NCBI GenBank assembly: GCA_027186245.1
Contig: CP114482.1
Location: 28,911,209 to 28,975,208 of the forward strand
DNA length: 64,000 bases
Origin: Coriaria nepalensis
Lineage: Eukaryota > Streptophyta > Magnoliopsida > Cucurbitales > Coriariaceae
Direction of reading: 5' to 3'
In this document: positions 27,501 through 41,972 of the stretch, piece after piece
How positions within the stretch are numbered: position 1 is the stretch's first letter
Layout of the letters: each line of letters opens with the position of its first letter
The notes under the pieces: generated by a model
Told to the model about the DNA's origin: nothing
Databases searched by the model: none
The model's input: only the letters and a program-made list of their open reading frames with translations
Translations under genes and position numbers: made by a program

Positions 27501-28113
27501 TAAATTGTTTGAAGGCACTTCGAACCAATTCTCTTTTTGCATTTAGAACGCGACTTTAATGCATAACTTGCAATTGATCTATTGATAGCAACTATGCATT
27601 TTTTTGCGTTAAAGTCATATTTTTGCGTCTCTTTTAGTCAGTAAATCATTCTAAATAACTTCGAACGAAATTCAGCCTTTAAATATGACTTTCATGCGTA
27701 ACCCGCTGTTGATCTATTGAAGGCAACAATGCATTTGTTTAGCCTTAAAGTCTTGTCACTGAGTCTCTTCTAGTCATTAAATCATTCTAAATTAATTCGA
27801 ACGAATTCTATTTTTGCCCTTCAAACATTATTTTCTTACATAACTTGTGATTAATCTATTGAAGACAACAATGCATTATTTTAGCATTAAAAAGCATATG
27901 ACTCAGTCTTTTCAATCATTAAATTGTTTGAAGGCACTTCGAACCAATTCTCTTTTTGCATTTAGAACGCGACTTTAATGCATAACTTGCAATTGATCTA
28001 TTGATGCCAAATATGCATTTTTTAGCGTTAAAATCATATTTTTGCGTCTCTTTTAGTCAGTAAATCATTCTAAATAACTTCGAACGAAATTCAGCCTTTA
28101 AATATGACTTTCA
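15543..28113 (+). repeat. 12,571-bp segmental tandem duplication, copy 2
   Basis: This is the second copy, directly abutting the first in the same orientation. The match continues to about 28138, where 28139 is G against A at 15568. Its last 1.2 kb is also the start of the first 5,030-bp unit, so the later triplication cut into this copy. A four-base-class deletion in an A subunit (ATCATGTAAATCAC at 11307) is repeated at 23878, confirming that rare changes were copied along. Confidence 0.9.
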
Positions 28114-31100
28114 TGCGTAACCCGCAGTTGATCTATTGGAGGCAACAATGCATTTGTTTAGCCTTAAAGTCTTGTCACTGAGTCTCTTCTAGTCATTAAA
28201 TCATTCTAAATTAATTCGAACGAATTCTATTTTTGCCCTTCAAACATTATTTTCTTACATAACTTGTAATTAATCTATTGAAGACAACAATGCATTATTT
28301 TAGCATTAAAAAGCATATGACTCAGTCTTTTCAATCATTAAATTGTTTGAAGGCACTTCGAACCAATTCTCTTTTTGCATTTAGAACGCGACTTTAATGC
28401 ATAACTTGCAATTGATCTATTGATGGCAACTATGCATTTTTTAGCGTTAAAATCATATTTTTGCGTCTCTTTTAGTCAGTAAATCATTCTAAATAACTTC
28501 GAACGAAATTCAGCCTTTAAATATGACTTTCATGCGTAACCCGCAGTTGATCTATTGAAGGCAACAATGCATTTGTTTAGCCTTAAAGTCTTGTCACTGA
28601 GTCTCTTCTAGTCATTAAATCATTCTGAATTAATTCGAACGAATTCTATTTTTGCCCTTCAAATATTATTTTCTTACATAACTTGTAATTAATCTATTGA
28701 AGAAAACAATGCATTATTTTAGCATTAAAAAGCATATCACTCAGTTTTTTCAATAATTAAATTGTTTGAAGGCACTTCGAACCAATTCTTTTTTTGCAAT
28801 TAAAACGCGACTTTCGTGCATAACTTGCAATTGATCTATTGATGGCACCATGCATTTTTTAGCATTGAAGTCATATTTTTGCGTCTCTTTTAGTCAGTAA
28901 ATCATTCTAAATCACTTCGTATGAAATTCAGGATTCGAACATGACTTTCGTGCGTAACTTGCAGTTGATCTATTATAGGCAAGAATGCATTTGTTTAGCC
29001 TTAAAGTCATGTCACTGAGTCTCTTCTAGTCATTAAATAATTCTAAATTAATTCGAACGAATTCTATTTTTTCCCTTCAAACATTATTTTCTTACGTAAC
29101 TTGTAATTAATCTATTGAAGACAACAATGCATAATTTTAGCGTTAAAAAGCATATGACTCAGTCTTTTCAATCATTAAATTGTTTGAAGGCACTTCGAAC
29201 CAATTCTCTTTTTGCATTTAAAACGCGACTTTCATGCATAACTTGTAATTGATCTATTGATGGCAACTATGCATTTTTTTAGCCTTAAAGTCATATTTTT
29301 GCGTCTGTTTTAGTCAGTAAATCATTCTAAATCACTTCGAACAAAATTGAGCCTTTAAACATGACTTTCGTGCGTAACCCGCAGTTGATCTATTGAAGGC
29401 AACAATGCATTTGTTTAGCCTTAAAGTCTTGTCACTGAGTCTCTTCTAGTCATTAAATCATTCTAAATTAATTCAAATGAATTCTATTTTTGCCCTTCAA
29501 ATATTATTTTCTTACATAACTTGTAATTAATCTATTGAAGACAACAATGCATTATTTTAGCTTTAAAAAGCATATGACTCATTCTTTTCAATCATTAAAT
29601 TGTTTGAAGCCACTTCGAACCAATTCTCTTTTTGCATTTGGAACGCGACTTTCATGCATAACTTTCAATTCATCTATTGATGGCAACTATGCATTTTTTA
29701 GCGCTAAGGTCATATTTTAGCGTCTCTTTTAGTCAGTAAATCATTCTAAATCACTTCGATCGAAATTCGTCCTTTAAACATGACTTTCGTGCGTAACTTG
29801 CAGTTGATCTATTGAAGGCAACAATGCATTTGTTTAGCCTTAAAGTCATGTCATTGAGTCTCTTCTAGGCATTAAATCATTCTGAATTAATTCGAACGAA
29901 TTATATTTTTGCCCTGCAAACATTATTTTCTTACATAACTTGTAATTAATCTATTGAAGACAACAATGCATAATTTTAGCATTAAAAAGCATATCACACA
30001 GTCTTTTCAATCATTAAATTGTTTGAACGCACTTCGAACCAATTCTCCTTTTGAATTTAAAACGCGACTTTCATGCATAACTTGCAATTGATCTATAGAT
30101 GGCAACTATGCATTTTTCTTTCCTTAAAGTCATATTTTTGCGTCTCTTTTAGTCTGTAAATCATTCTAAATCACTTGGATCGAGATTCAGCCTTTAAATA
30201 TGACTTTCGTGCGTAACCCGCAGTTGATCTATTGAAGGCAACAATGCATTTGTTTAGCCTTAAAGTCTTGTCACTAAGTCTCTTCGAGTCATTAAATCAT
30301 TCTGAATTAATTCGAACGAATTCTATTTTTGCCCTTCAAATATTATTTTCTTACATAACTTGTAATTAGTCAATTGATGACAACAATGCATTATTTTAGC
30401 ATTAAAAAGCATATGACTCAGTCTTTTCAATCATTAAATTGTTTGAAGGCACTTCGAACCAATTCTCTTTTTGCATTTAGAAGGCGACTTTCATGCATAA
30501 CTTGTAATTGATCTATTGATGGCAACTATGCATTTTTTTAGCCTTAAAGTCATATTTTTGCGTCTGTTTTAGTCAGTAAATCATTCTAAATCACTTCGAA
30601 CGAAATTCAGGCTTTAAACATGACTTTCGTGCGTAACCCGCAGTTGATCTATTGAAGGCAACAATGCATTTGTTTAGCCTTAAAGTCTTGTCACTGAGTC
30701 TCTTCTAGTCATTAAATCATTCTAAATTAATTCAAATGAATTCTATTTTTGCCCTTCAAATATTATTTTCTTACATAACTTGTAATTAATCTATTGAAGA
30801 CAACAATGCATTATTTTAGCGTTAAAAAGCATATGACTCAGTCTTTTCAATCATTAATTTGTTTGAAGGCACTTCGAACCAATTCTCTTTTTGCATTTAG
30901 AACGCGACTTTAATGCATAACTTGCAATTGATCTATTGATGGCAACTATGCATTTTTTCGCGTTAAAGTCATATTTTTGCGTCTCGTTTGGTCAGTAAAT
31001 CACTCTAAATCACTTGGATCGAAATTCGTCCTTTAAACATGACTTTCGTGCGTAACTTGCAGTTGATCTATTGAAGGCAACAATGCATTTGTTTAGCCTT

Positions 31101-31912
31101 AAAGTCATGTCATTGAGTCTCTTCTAGTCATTAAATCATTCTAAATTAATTCGAACGAATTATATTTTTGCCCTTCAAACATTATTTTCTTACATAACCT
31201 GTAATTAATCTATTGAAGACAACAATGCATTATTTTAGCATTAAAAAGCATATGACTTAGTCTTTTCAATCATTAAATTGTTTGAAGGCACTTCGAACCA
31301 ATTCTCTTTTTGCATTTAAAACGCGACTTTCATGCATAACTTGCAATTGATCTACTGATGGCAACTATGCATTTTTTTAGCCTTAAAGTCATATTTTTGC
31401 GTCTGTTTTAGTCAGTAAATCATTCTAAATCACTTCGAACGAAATTCAGCCTTTAAACATGACTTTCGTGCGTAACCCGCAGTTGATCTATTGAAGGCAA
31501 GAATGCATTTGTTTAGCCTTAAAGTCTTGTCACTGAGTCTCTTCTAGTCATTAAATCATTCTGAATTAATTCGAACGAATTCTCCTTTCGCCCTTCAAAC
31601 ATTATTTTCTCACATAACTTGTAATTAATCTATTGAAGACAACAATGCATTATTTTAGCATTAAAAAGCATATGACTCAGTCTTTTCAATCATTAATTTG
31701 TTTGAAGGCACTTCGAACCAATTCTCTTTTTGCATTTAGAACGCGACTTTAATGCATAACTTGCAATTGATCTATGGATGGCAACTATGCATTTTTTCGC
31801 GTTAAAGTCATATTTTTGCGTCTCGTTTGGTCAGTAAATCACTCTAAATCACTTGGATCGAAATTCGTCCTTTAAACATGACTTTCGTGCGTAACTTGCA
31901 GTTGATCTATTC
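26883..31912 (+). repeat. 5,030-bp segmental tandem triplication, copy 1
   Basis: The unit is 12 satellite units long. Left limit: 26882 is G where 31912 is C, and upstream the B subunits are of different types (ACCCGCAG against ACTTGCAG). Internally it joins the end of the 12.6-kb duplicate (up to about 28138) to a mosaic of variants that resemble parts of 4.2-4.7 kb, 5.2 kb, 7.0-7.9 kb and 8.6 kb. Reading all three copies side by side, I found no base differences. Confidence 0.92.
29535..29720 (+). repeat. Chimeric C/A* pair in the 5,030-bp unit
   Basis: The C part (TTAGCTTTAAAAAG and GACTCATTCTTTTC) matches the variant near 5251, while the rest (GAAGCCACTTCG onward) matches the A* variant near 8656. 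The switch lies in the shared string around 29589-29606. The pair is therefore a recombinant of two types that sit about 3.4 kb apart elsewhere. It recurs at 34565 and 39595 through the triplication. Confidence 0.8.
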
Positions 31913-34900
31913 AAGGCAACAATGCATTTGTTTAGCCTTAAAGTCTTGTCACTGAGTCTCTTCTAGTCATTAAATCATTCTGAATTAATTCGAACGAATT
32001 CTATTTTTGCCCTTCAAATATTATTTTCTTACATAACTTGTAATTAATCTAGTGAAGAAAACAATGCATTATTTTAGCATTAAAAAGCATATCACTCAGT
32101 TTTTTCAATAATTAAATTGTTTGAAGGCACTTCGAACCAATTCTTTTTTTGCAATTAAAACGCGACTTTCGTGCATAACTTGCAATTGATCTATTGATGG
32201 CACCATGCATTTTTTTGCGTTGCAGTCATATTTTTGCGTCTCTTTTAGTCAGTAAATCATTCTAAATCACTTCGTATGAAATTCGGCATTCGAACATGAC
32301 TTTCGTGCGTAACTTGCAGTTGATCTATTATAGGCAAGAATGCATTTGTTTAGCCTAAAAGTCATGTCACTGAGTCTCTTCTAGTCATTAAATCATTCTA
32401 AATTAATTCGAACGAATTCTATTTTTGCACTTCAAACATTATTTTCTTACATAACTTGTGATTAATCTATTGAAGACAACAATGCATTATTTTAGCATTA
32501 AAAAGCATATGACTCAGTCTTTTCAATCATTAAATTGTTTGAAGGCACTTCGAACCAATTCTCTTTTTGCATTTAGAACGCGACTTTAATGCATAACTTG
32601 CAATTGATCTATTGATAGCAACTATGCATTTTTTTGCGTTAAAGTCATATTTTTGCGTCTCTTTTAGTCAGTAAATCATTCTAAATAACTTCGAACGAAA
32701 TTCAGCCTTTAAATATGACTTTCATGCGTAACCCGCTGTTGATCTATTGAAGGCAACAATGCATTTGTTTAGCCTTAAAGTCTTGTCACTGAGTCTCTTC
32801 TAGTCATTAAATCATTCTAAATTAATTCGAACGAATTCTATTTTTGCCCTTCAAACATTATTTTCTTACATAACTTGTGATTAATCTATTGAAGACAACA
32901 ATGCATTATTTTAGCATTAAAAAGCATATGACTCAGTCTTTTCAATCATTAAATTGTTTGAAGGCACTTCGAACCAATTCTCTTTTTGCATTTAGAACGC
33001 GACTTTAATGCATAACTTGCAATTGATCTATTGATGCCAAATATGCATTTTTTAGCGTTAAAATCATATTTTTGCGTCTCTTTTAGTCAGTAAATCATTC
33101 TAAATAACTTCGAACGAAATTCAGCCTTTAAATATGACTTTCATGCGTAACCCGCAGTTGATCTATTGGAGGCAACAATGCATTTGTTTAGCCTTAAAGT
33201 CTTGTCACTGAGTCTCTTCTAGTCATTAAATCATTCTAAATTAATTCGAACGAATTCTATTTTTGCCCTTCAAACATTATTTTCTTACATAACTTGTAAT
33301 TAATCTATTGAAGACAACAATGCATTATTTTAGCATTAAAAAGCATATGACTCAGTCTTTTCAATCATTAAATTGTTTGAAGGCACTTCGAACCAATTCT
33401 CTTTTTGCATTTAGAACGCGACTTTAATGCATAACTTGCAATTGATCTATTGATGGCAACTATGCATTTTTTAGCGTTAAAATCATATTTTTGCGTCTCT
33501 TTTAGTCAGTAAATCATTCTAAATAACTTCGAACGAAATTCAGCCTTTAAATATGACTTTCATGCGTAACCCGCAGTTGATCTATTGAAGGCAACAATGC
33601 ATTTGTTTAGCCTTAAAGTCTTGTCACTGAGTCTCTTCTAGTCATTAAATCATTCTGAATTAATTCGAACGAATTCTATTTTTGCCCTTCAAATATTATT
33701 TTCTTACATAACTTGTAATTAATCTATTGAAGAAAACAATGCATTATTTTAGCATTAAAAAGCATATCACTCAGTTTTTTCAATAATTAAATTGTTTGAA
33801 GGCACTTCGAACCAATTCTTTTTTTGCAATTAAAACGCGACTTTCGTGCATAACTTGCAATTGATCTATTGATGGCACCATGCATTTTTTAGCATTGAAG
33901 TCATATTTTTGCGTCTCTTTTAGTCAGTAAATCATTCTAAATCACTTCGTATGAAATTCAGGATTCGAACATGACTTTCGTGCGTAACTTGCAGTTGATC
34001 TATTATAGGCAAGAATGCATTTGTTTAGCCTTAAAGTCATGTCACTGAGTCTCTTCTAGTCATTAAATAATTCTAAATTAATTCGAACGAATTCTATTTT
34101 TTCCCTTCAAACATTATTTTCTTACGTAACTTGTAATTAATCTATTGAAGACAACAATGCATAATTTTAGCGTTAAAAAGCATATGACTCAGTCTTTTCA
34201 ATCATTAAATTGTTTGAAGGCACTTCGAACCAATTCTCTTTTTGCATTTAAAACGCGACTTTCATGCATAACTTGTAATTGATCTATTGATGGCAACTAT
34301 GCATTTTTTTAGCCTTAAAGTCATATTTTTGCGTCTGTTTTAGTCAGTAAATCATTCTAAATCACTTCGAACAAAATTGAGCCTTTAAACATGACTTTCG
34401 TGCGTAACCCGCAGTTGATCTATTGAAGGCAACAATGCATTTGTTTAGCCTTAAAGTCTTGTCACTGAGTCTCTTCTAGTCATTAAATCATTCTAAATTA
34501 ATTCAAATGAATTCTATTTTTGCCCTTCAAATATTATTTTCTTACATAACTTGTAATTAATCTATTGAAGACAACAATGCATTATTTTAGCTTTAAAAAG
34601 CATATGACTCATTCTTTTCAATCATTAAATTGTTTGAAGCCACTTCGAACCAATTCTCTTTTTGCATTTGGAACGCGACTTTCATGCATAACTTTCAATT
34701 CATCTATTGATGGCAACTATGCATTTTTTAGCGCTAAGGTCATATTTTAGCGTCTCTTTTAGTCAGTAAATCATTCTAAATCACTTCGATCGAAATTCGT
34801 CCTTTAAACATGACTTTCGTGCGTAACTTGCAGTTGATCTATTGAAGGCAACAATGCATTTGTTTAGCCTTAAAGTCATGTCATTGAGTCTCTTCTAGGC

Positions 34901-36942
34901 ATTAAATCATTCTGAATTAATTCGAACGAATTATATTTTTGCCCTGCAAACATTATTTTCTTACATAACTTGTAATTAATCTATTGAAGACAACAATGCA
35001 TAATTTTAGCATTAAAAAGCATATCACACAGTCTTTTCAATCATTAAATTGTTTGAACGCACTTCGAACCAATTCTCCTTTTGAATTTAAAACGCGACTT
35101 TCATGCATAACTTGCAATTGATCTATAGATGGCAACTATGCATTTTTCTTTCCTTAAAGTCATATTTTTGCGTCTCTTTTAGTCTGTAAATCATTCTAAA
35201 TCACTTGGATCGAGATTCAGCCTTTAAATATGACTTTCGTGCGTAACCCGCAGTTGATCTATTGAAGGCAACAATGCATTTGTTTAGCCTTAAAGTCTTG
35301 TCACTAAGTCTCTTCGAGTCATTAAATCATTCTGAATTAATTCGAACGAATTCTATTTTTGCCCTTCAAATATTATTTTCTTACATAACTTGTAATTAGT
35401 CAATTGATGACAACAATGCATTATTTTAGCATTAAAAAGCATATGACTCAGTCTTTTCAATCATTAAATTGTTTGAAGGCACTTCGAACCAATTCTCTTT
35501 TTGCATTTAGAAGGCGACTTTCATGCATAACTTGTAATTGATCTATTGATGGCAACTATGCATTTTTTTAGCCTTAAAGTCATATTTTTGCGTCTGTTTT
35601 AGTCAGTAAATCATTCTAAATCACTTCGAACGAAATTCAGGCTTTAAACATGACTTTCGTGCGTAACCCGCAGTTGATCTATTGAAGGCAACAATGCATT
35701 TGTTTAGCCTTAAAGTCTTGTCACTGAGTCTCTTCTAGTCATTAAATCATTCTAAATTAATTCAAATGAATTCTATTTTTGCCCTTCAAATATTATTTTC
35801 TTACATAACTTGTAATTAATCTATTGAAGACAACAATGCATTATTTTAGCGTTAAAAAGCATATGACTCAGTCTTTTCAATCATTAATTTGTTTGAAGGC
35901 ACTTCGAACCAATTCTCTTTTTGCATTTAGAACGCGACTTTAATGCATAACTTGCAATTGATCTATTGATGGCAACTATGCATTTTTTCGCGTTAAAGTC
36001 ATATTTTTGCGTCTCGTTTGGTCAGTAAATCACTCTAAATCACTTGGATCGAAATTCGTCCTTTAAACATGACTTTCGTGCGTAACTTGCAGTTGATCTA
36101 TTGAAGGCAACAATGCATTTGTTTAGCCTTAAAGTCATGTCATTGAGTCTCTTCTAGTCATTAAATCATTCTAAATTAATTCGAACGAATTATATTTTTG
36201 CCCTTCAAACATTATTTTCTTACATAACCTGTAATTAATCTATTGAAGACAACAATGCATTATTTTAGCATTAAAAAGCATATGACTTAGTCTTTTCAAT
36301 CATTAAATTGTTTGAAGGCACTTCGAACCAATTCTCTTTTTGCATTTAAAACGCGACTTTCATGCATAACTTGCAATTGATCTACTGATGGCAACTATGC
36401 ATTTTTTTAGCCTTAAAGTCATATTTTTGCGTCTGTTTTAGTCAGTAAATCATTCTAAATCACTTCGAACGAAATTCAGCCTTTAAACATGACTTTCGTG
36501 CGTAACCCGCAGTTGATCTATTGAAGGCAAGAATGCATTTGTTTAGCCTTAAAGTCTTGTCACTGAGTCTCTTCTAGTCATTAAATCATTCTGAATTAAT
36601 TCGAACGAATTCTCCTTTCGCCCTTCAAACATTATTTTCTCACATAACTTGTAATTAATCTATTGAAGACAACAATGCATTATTTTAGCATTAAAAAGCA
36701 TATGACTCAGTCTTTTCAATCATTAATTTGTTTGAAGGCACTTCGAACCAATTCTCTTTTTGCATTTAGAACGCGACTTTAATGCATAACTTGCAATTGA
36801 TCTATGGATGGCAACTATGCATTTTTTCGCGTTAAAGTCATATTTTTGCGTCTCGTTTGGTCAGTAAATCACTCTAAATCACTTGGATCGAAATTCGTCC
36901 TTTAAACATGACTTTCGTGCGTAACTTGCAGTTGATCTATTC
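31913..36942 (+). repeat. 5,030-bp segmental tandem triplication, copy 2
   Basis: Exact offset of 5,030 bp from copy 1. Landmarks recurring at this spacing include AATCTAGTGAAG (27017, 32047), the marker A subunit (29614, 34644) and GCCCTGCAAAC (29911, 34941). No differences from copies 1 or 3 were seen. Confidence 0.92.
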
Positions 36943-39900
36943 AAGGCAACAATGCATTTGTTTAGCCTTAAAGTCTTGTCACTGAGTCTCTTCTAGTCAT
37001 TAAATCATTCTGAATTAATTCGAACGAATTCTATTTTTGCCCTTCAAATATTATTTTCTTACATAACTTGTAATTAATCTAGTGAAGAAAACAATGCATT
37101 ATTTTAGCATTAAAAAGCATATCACTCAGTTTTTTCAATAATTAAATTGTTTGAAGGCACTTCGAACCAATTCTTTTTTTGCAATTAAAACGCGACTTTC
37201 GTGCATAACTTGCAATTGATCTATTGATGGCACCATGCATTTTTTTGCGTTGCAGTCATATTTTTGCGTCTCTTTTAGTCAGTAAATCATTCTAAATCAC
37301 TTCGTATGAAATTCGGCATTCGAACATGACTTTCGTGCGTAACTTGCAGTTGATCTATTATAGGCAAGAATGCATTTGTTTAGCCTAAAAGTCATGTCAC
37401 TGAGTCTCTTCTAGTCATTAAATCATTCTAAATTAATTCGAACGAATTCTATTTTTGCACTTCAAACATTATTTTCTTACATAACTTGTGATTAATCTAT
37501 TGAAGACAACAATGCATTATTTTAGCATTAAAAAGCATATGACTCAGTCTTTTCAATCATTAAATTGTTTGAAGGCACTTCGAACCAATTCTCTTTTTGC
37601 ATTTAGAACGCGACTTTAATGCATAACTTGCAATTGATCTATTGATAGCAACTATGCATTTTTTTGCGTTAAAGTCATATTTTTGCGTCTCTTTTAGTCA
37701 GTAAATCATTCTAAATAACTTCGAACGAAATTCAGCCTTTAAATATGACTTTCATGCGTAACCCGCTGTTGATCTATTGAAGGCAACAATGCATTTGTTT
37801 AGCCTTAAAGTCTTGTCACTGAGTCTCTTCTAGTCATTAAATCATTCTAAATTAATTCGAACGAATTCTATTTTTGCCCTTCAAACATTATTTTCTTACA
37901 TAACTTGTGATTAATCTATTGAAGACAACAATGCATTATTTTAGCATTAAAAAGCATATGACTCAGTCTTTTCAATCATTAAATTGTTTGAAGGCACTTC
38001 GAACCAATTCTCTTTTTGCATTTAGAACGCGACTTTAATGCATAACTTGCAATTGATCTATTGATGCCAAATATGCATTTTTTAGCGTTAAAATCATATT
38101 TTTGCGTCTCTTTTAGTCAGTAAATCATTCTAAATAACTTCGAACGAAATTCAGCCTTTAAATATGACTTTCATGCGTAACCCGCAGTTGATCTATTGGA
38201 GGCAACAATGCATTTGTTTAGCCTTAAAGTCTTGTCACTGAGTCTCTTCTAGTCATTAAATCATTCTAAATTAATTCGAACGAATTCTATTTTTGCCCTT
38301 CAAACATTATTTTCTTACATAACTTGTAATTAATCTATTGAAGACAACAATGCATTATTTTAGCATTAAAAAGCATATGACTCAGTCTTTTCAATCATTA
38401 AATTGTTTGAAGGCACTTCGAACCAATTCTCTTTTTGCATTTAGAACGCGACTTTAATGCATAACTTGCAATTGATCTATTGATGGCAACTATGCATTTT
38501 TTAGCGTTAAAATCATATTTTTGCGTCTCTTTTAGTCAGTAAATCATTCTAAATAACTTCGAACGAAATTCAGCCTTTAAATATGACTTTCATGCGTAAC
38601 CCGCAGTTGATCTATTGAAGGCAACAATGCATTTGTTTAGCCTTAAAGTCTTGTCACTGAGTCTCTTCTAGTCATTAAATCATTCTGAATTAATTCGAAC
38701 GAATTCTATTTTTGCCCTTCAAATATTATTTTCTTACATAACTTGTAATTAATCTATTGAAGAAAACAATGCATTATTTTAGCATTAAAAAGCATATCAC
38801 TCAGTTTTTTCAATAATTAAATTGTTTGAAGGCACTTCGAACCAATTCTTTTTTTGCAATTAAAACGCGACTTTCGTGCATAACTTGCAATTGATCTATT
38901 GATGGCACCATGCATTTTTTAGCATTGAAGTCATATTTTTGCGTCTCTTTTAGTCAGTAAATCATTCTAAATCACTTCGTATGAAATTCAGGATTCGAAC
39001 ATGACTTTCGTGCGTAACTTGCAGTTGATCTATTATAGGCAAGAATGCATTTGTTTAGCCTTAAAGTCATGTCACTGAGTCTCTTCTAGTCATTAAATAA
39101 TTCTAAATTAATTCGAACGAATTCTATTTTTTCCCTTCAAACATTATTTTCTTACGTAACTTGTAATTAATCTATTGAAGACAACAATGCATAATTTTAG
39201 CGTTAAAAAGCATATGACTCAGTCTTTTCAATCATTAAATTGTTTGAAGGCACTTCGAACCAATTCTCTTTTTGCATTTAAAACGCGACTTTCATGCATA
39301 ACTTGTAATTGATCTATTGATGGCAACTATGCATTTTTTTAGCCTTAAAGTCATATTTTTGCGTCTGTTTTAGTCAGTAAATCATTCTAAATCACTTCGA
39401 ACAAAATTGAGCCTTTAAACATGACTTTCGTGCGTAACCCGCAGTTGATCTATTGAAGGCAACAATGCATTTGTTTAGCCTTAAAGTCTTGTCACTGAGT
39501 CTCTTCTAGTCATTAAATCATTCTAAATTAATTCAAATGAATTCTATTTTTGCCCTTCAAATATTATTTTCTTACATAACTTGTAATTAATCTATTGAAG
39601 ACAACAATGCATTATTTTAGCTTTAAAAAGCATATGACTCATTCTTTTCAATCATTAAATTGTTTGAAGCCACTTCGAACCAATTCTCTTTTTGCATTTG
39701 GAACGCGACTTTCATGCATAACTTTCAATTCATCTATTGATGGCAACTATGCATTTTTTAGCGCTAAGGTCATATTTTAGCGTCTCTTTTAGTCAGTAAA
39801 TCATTCTAAATCACTTCGATCGAAATTCGTCCTTTAAACATGACTTTCGTGCGTAACTTGCAGTTGATCTATTGAAGGCAACAATGCATTTGTTTAGCCT

Positions 39901-41972
39901 TAAAGTCATGTCATTGAGTCTCTTCTAGGCATTAAATCATTCTGAATTAATTCGAACGAATTATATTTTTGCCCTGCAAACATTATTTTCTTACATAACT
40001 TGTAATTAATCTATTGAAGACAACAATGCATAATTTTAGCATTAAAAAGCATATCACACAGTCTTTTCAATCATTAAATTGTTTGAACGCACTTCGAACC
40101 AATTCTCCTTTTGAATTTAAAACGCGACTTTCATGCATAACTTGCAATTGATCTATAGATGGCAACTATGCATTTTTCTTTCCTTAAAGTCATATTTTTG
40201 CGTCTCTTTTAGTCTGTAAATCATTCTAAATCACTTGGATCGAGATTCAGCCTTTAAATATGACTTTCGTGCGTAACCCGCAGTTGATCTATTGAAGGCA
40301 ACAATGCATTTGTTTAGCCTTAAAGTCTTGTCACTAAGTCTCTTCGAGTCATTAAATCATTCTGAATTAATTCGAACGAATTCTATTTTTGCCCTTCAAA
40401 TATTATTTTCTTACATAACTTGTAATTAGTCAATTGATGACAACAATGCATTATTTTAGCATTAAAAAGCATATGACTCAGTCTTTTCAATCATTAAATT
40501 GTTTGAAGGCACTTCGAACCAATTCTCTTTTTGCATTTAGAAGGCGACTTTCATGCATAACTTGTAATTGATCTATTGATGGCAACTATGCATTTTTTTA
40601 GCCTTAAAGTCATATTTTTGCGTCTGTTTTAGTCAGTAAATCATTCTAAATCACTTCGAACGAAATTCAGGCTTTAAACATGACTTTCGTGCGTAACCCG
40701 CAGTTGATCTATTGAAGGCAACAATGCATTTGTTTAGCCTTAAAGTCTTGTCACTGAGTCTCTTCTAGTCATTAAATCATTCTAAATTAATTCAAATGAA
40801 TTCTATTTTTGCCCTTCAAATATTATTTTCTTACATAACTTGTAATTAATCTATTGAAGACAACAATGCATTATTTTAGCGTTAAAAAGCATATGACTCA
40901 GTCTTTTCAATCATTAATTTGTTTGAAGGCACTTCGAACCAATTCTCTTTTTGCATTTAGAACGCGACTTTAATGCATAACTTGCAATTGATCTATTGAT
41001 GGCAACTATGCATTTTTTCGCGTTAAAGTCATATTTTTGCGTCTCGTTTGGTCAGTAAATCACTCTAAATCACTTGGATCGAAATTCGTCCTTTAAACAT
41101 GACTTTCGTGCGTAACTTGCAGTTGATCTATTGAAGGCAACAATGCATTTGTTTAGCCTTAAAGTCATGTCATTGAGTCTCTTCTAGTCATTAAATCATT
41201 CTAAATTAATTCGAACGAATTATATTTTTGCCCTTCAAACATTATTTTCTTACATAACCTGTAATTAATCTATTGAAGACAACAATGCATTATTTTAGCA
41301 TTAAAAAGCATATGACTTAGTCTTTTCAATCATTAAATTGTTTGAAGGCACTTCGAACCAATTCTCTTTTTGCATTTAAAACGCGACTTTCATGCATAAC
41401 TTGCAATTGATCTACTGATGGCAACTATGCATTTTTTTAGCCTTAAAGTCATATTTTTGCGTCTGTTTTAGTCAGTAAATCATTCTAAATCACTTCGAAC
41501 GAAATTCAGCCTTTAAACATGACTTTCGTGCGTAACCCGCAGTTGATCTATTGAAGGCAAGAATGCATTTGTTTAGCCTTAAAGTCTTGTCACTGAGTCT
41601 CTTCTAGTCATTAAATCATTCTGAATTAATTCGAACGAATTCTCCTTTCGCCCTTCAAACATTATTTTCTCACATAACTTGTAATTAATCTATTGAAGAC
41701 AACAATGCATTATTTTAGCATTAAAAAGCATATGACTCAGTCTTTTCAATCATTAATTTGTTTGAAGGCACTTCGAACCAATTCTCTTTTTGCATTTAGA
41801 ACGCGACTTTAATGCATAACTTGCAATTGATCTATGGATGGCAACTATGCATTTTTTCGCGTTAAAGTCATATTTTTGCGTCTCGTTTGGTCAGTAAATC
41901 ACTCTAAATCACTTGGATCGAAATTCGTCCTTTAAACATGACTTTCGTGCGTAACTTGCAGTTGATCTATTC
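36943..41972 (+). repeat. 5,030-bp segmental tandem triplication, copy 3
   Basis: Third copy at the same offset. Identity to copy 2 continues past the nominal end to 42041; position 42042 is A where 37012 is G, and the arrays then diverge. This leaves a 69-bp partial fourth start, which is also the range within which the breakpoint can slide. Confidence 0.92.
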
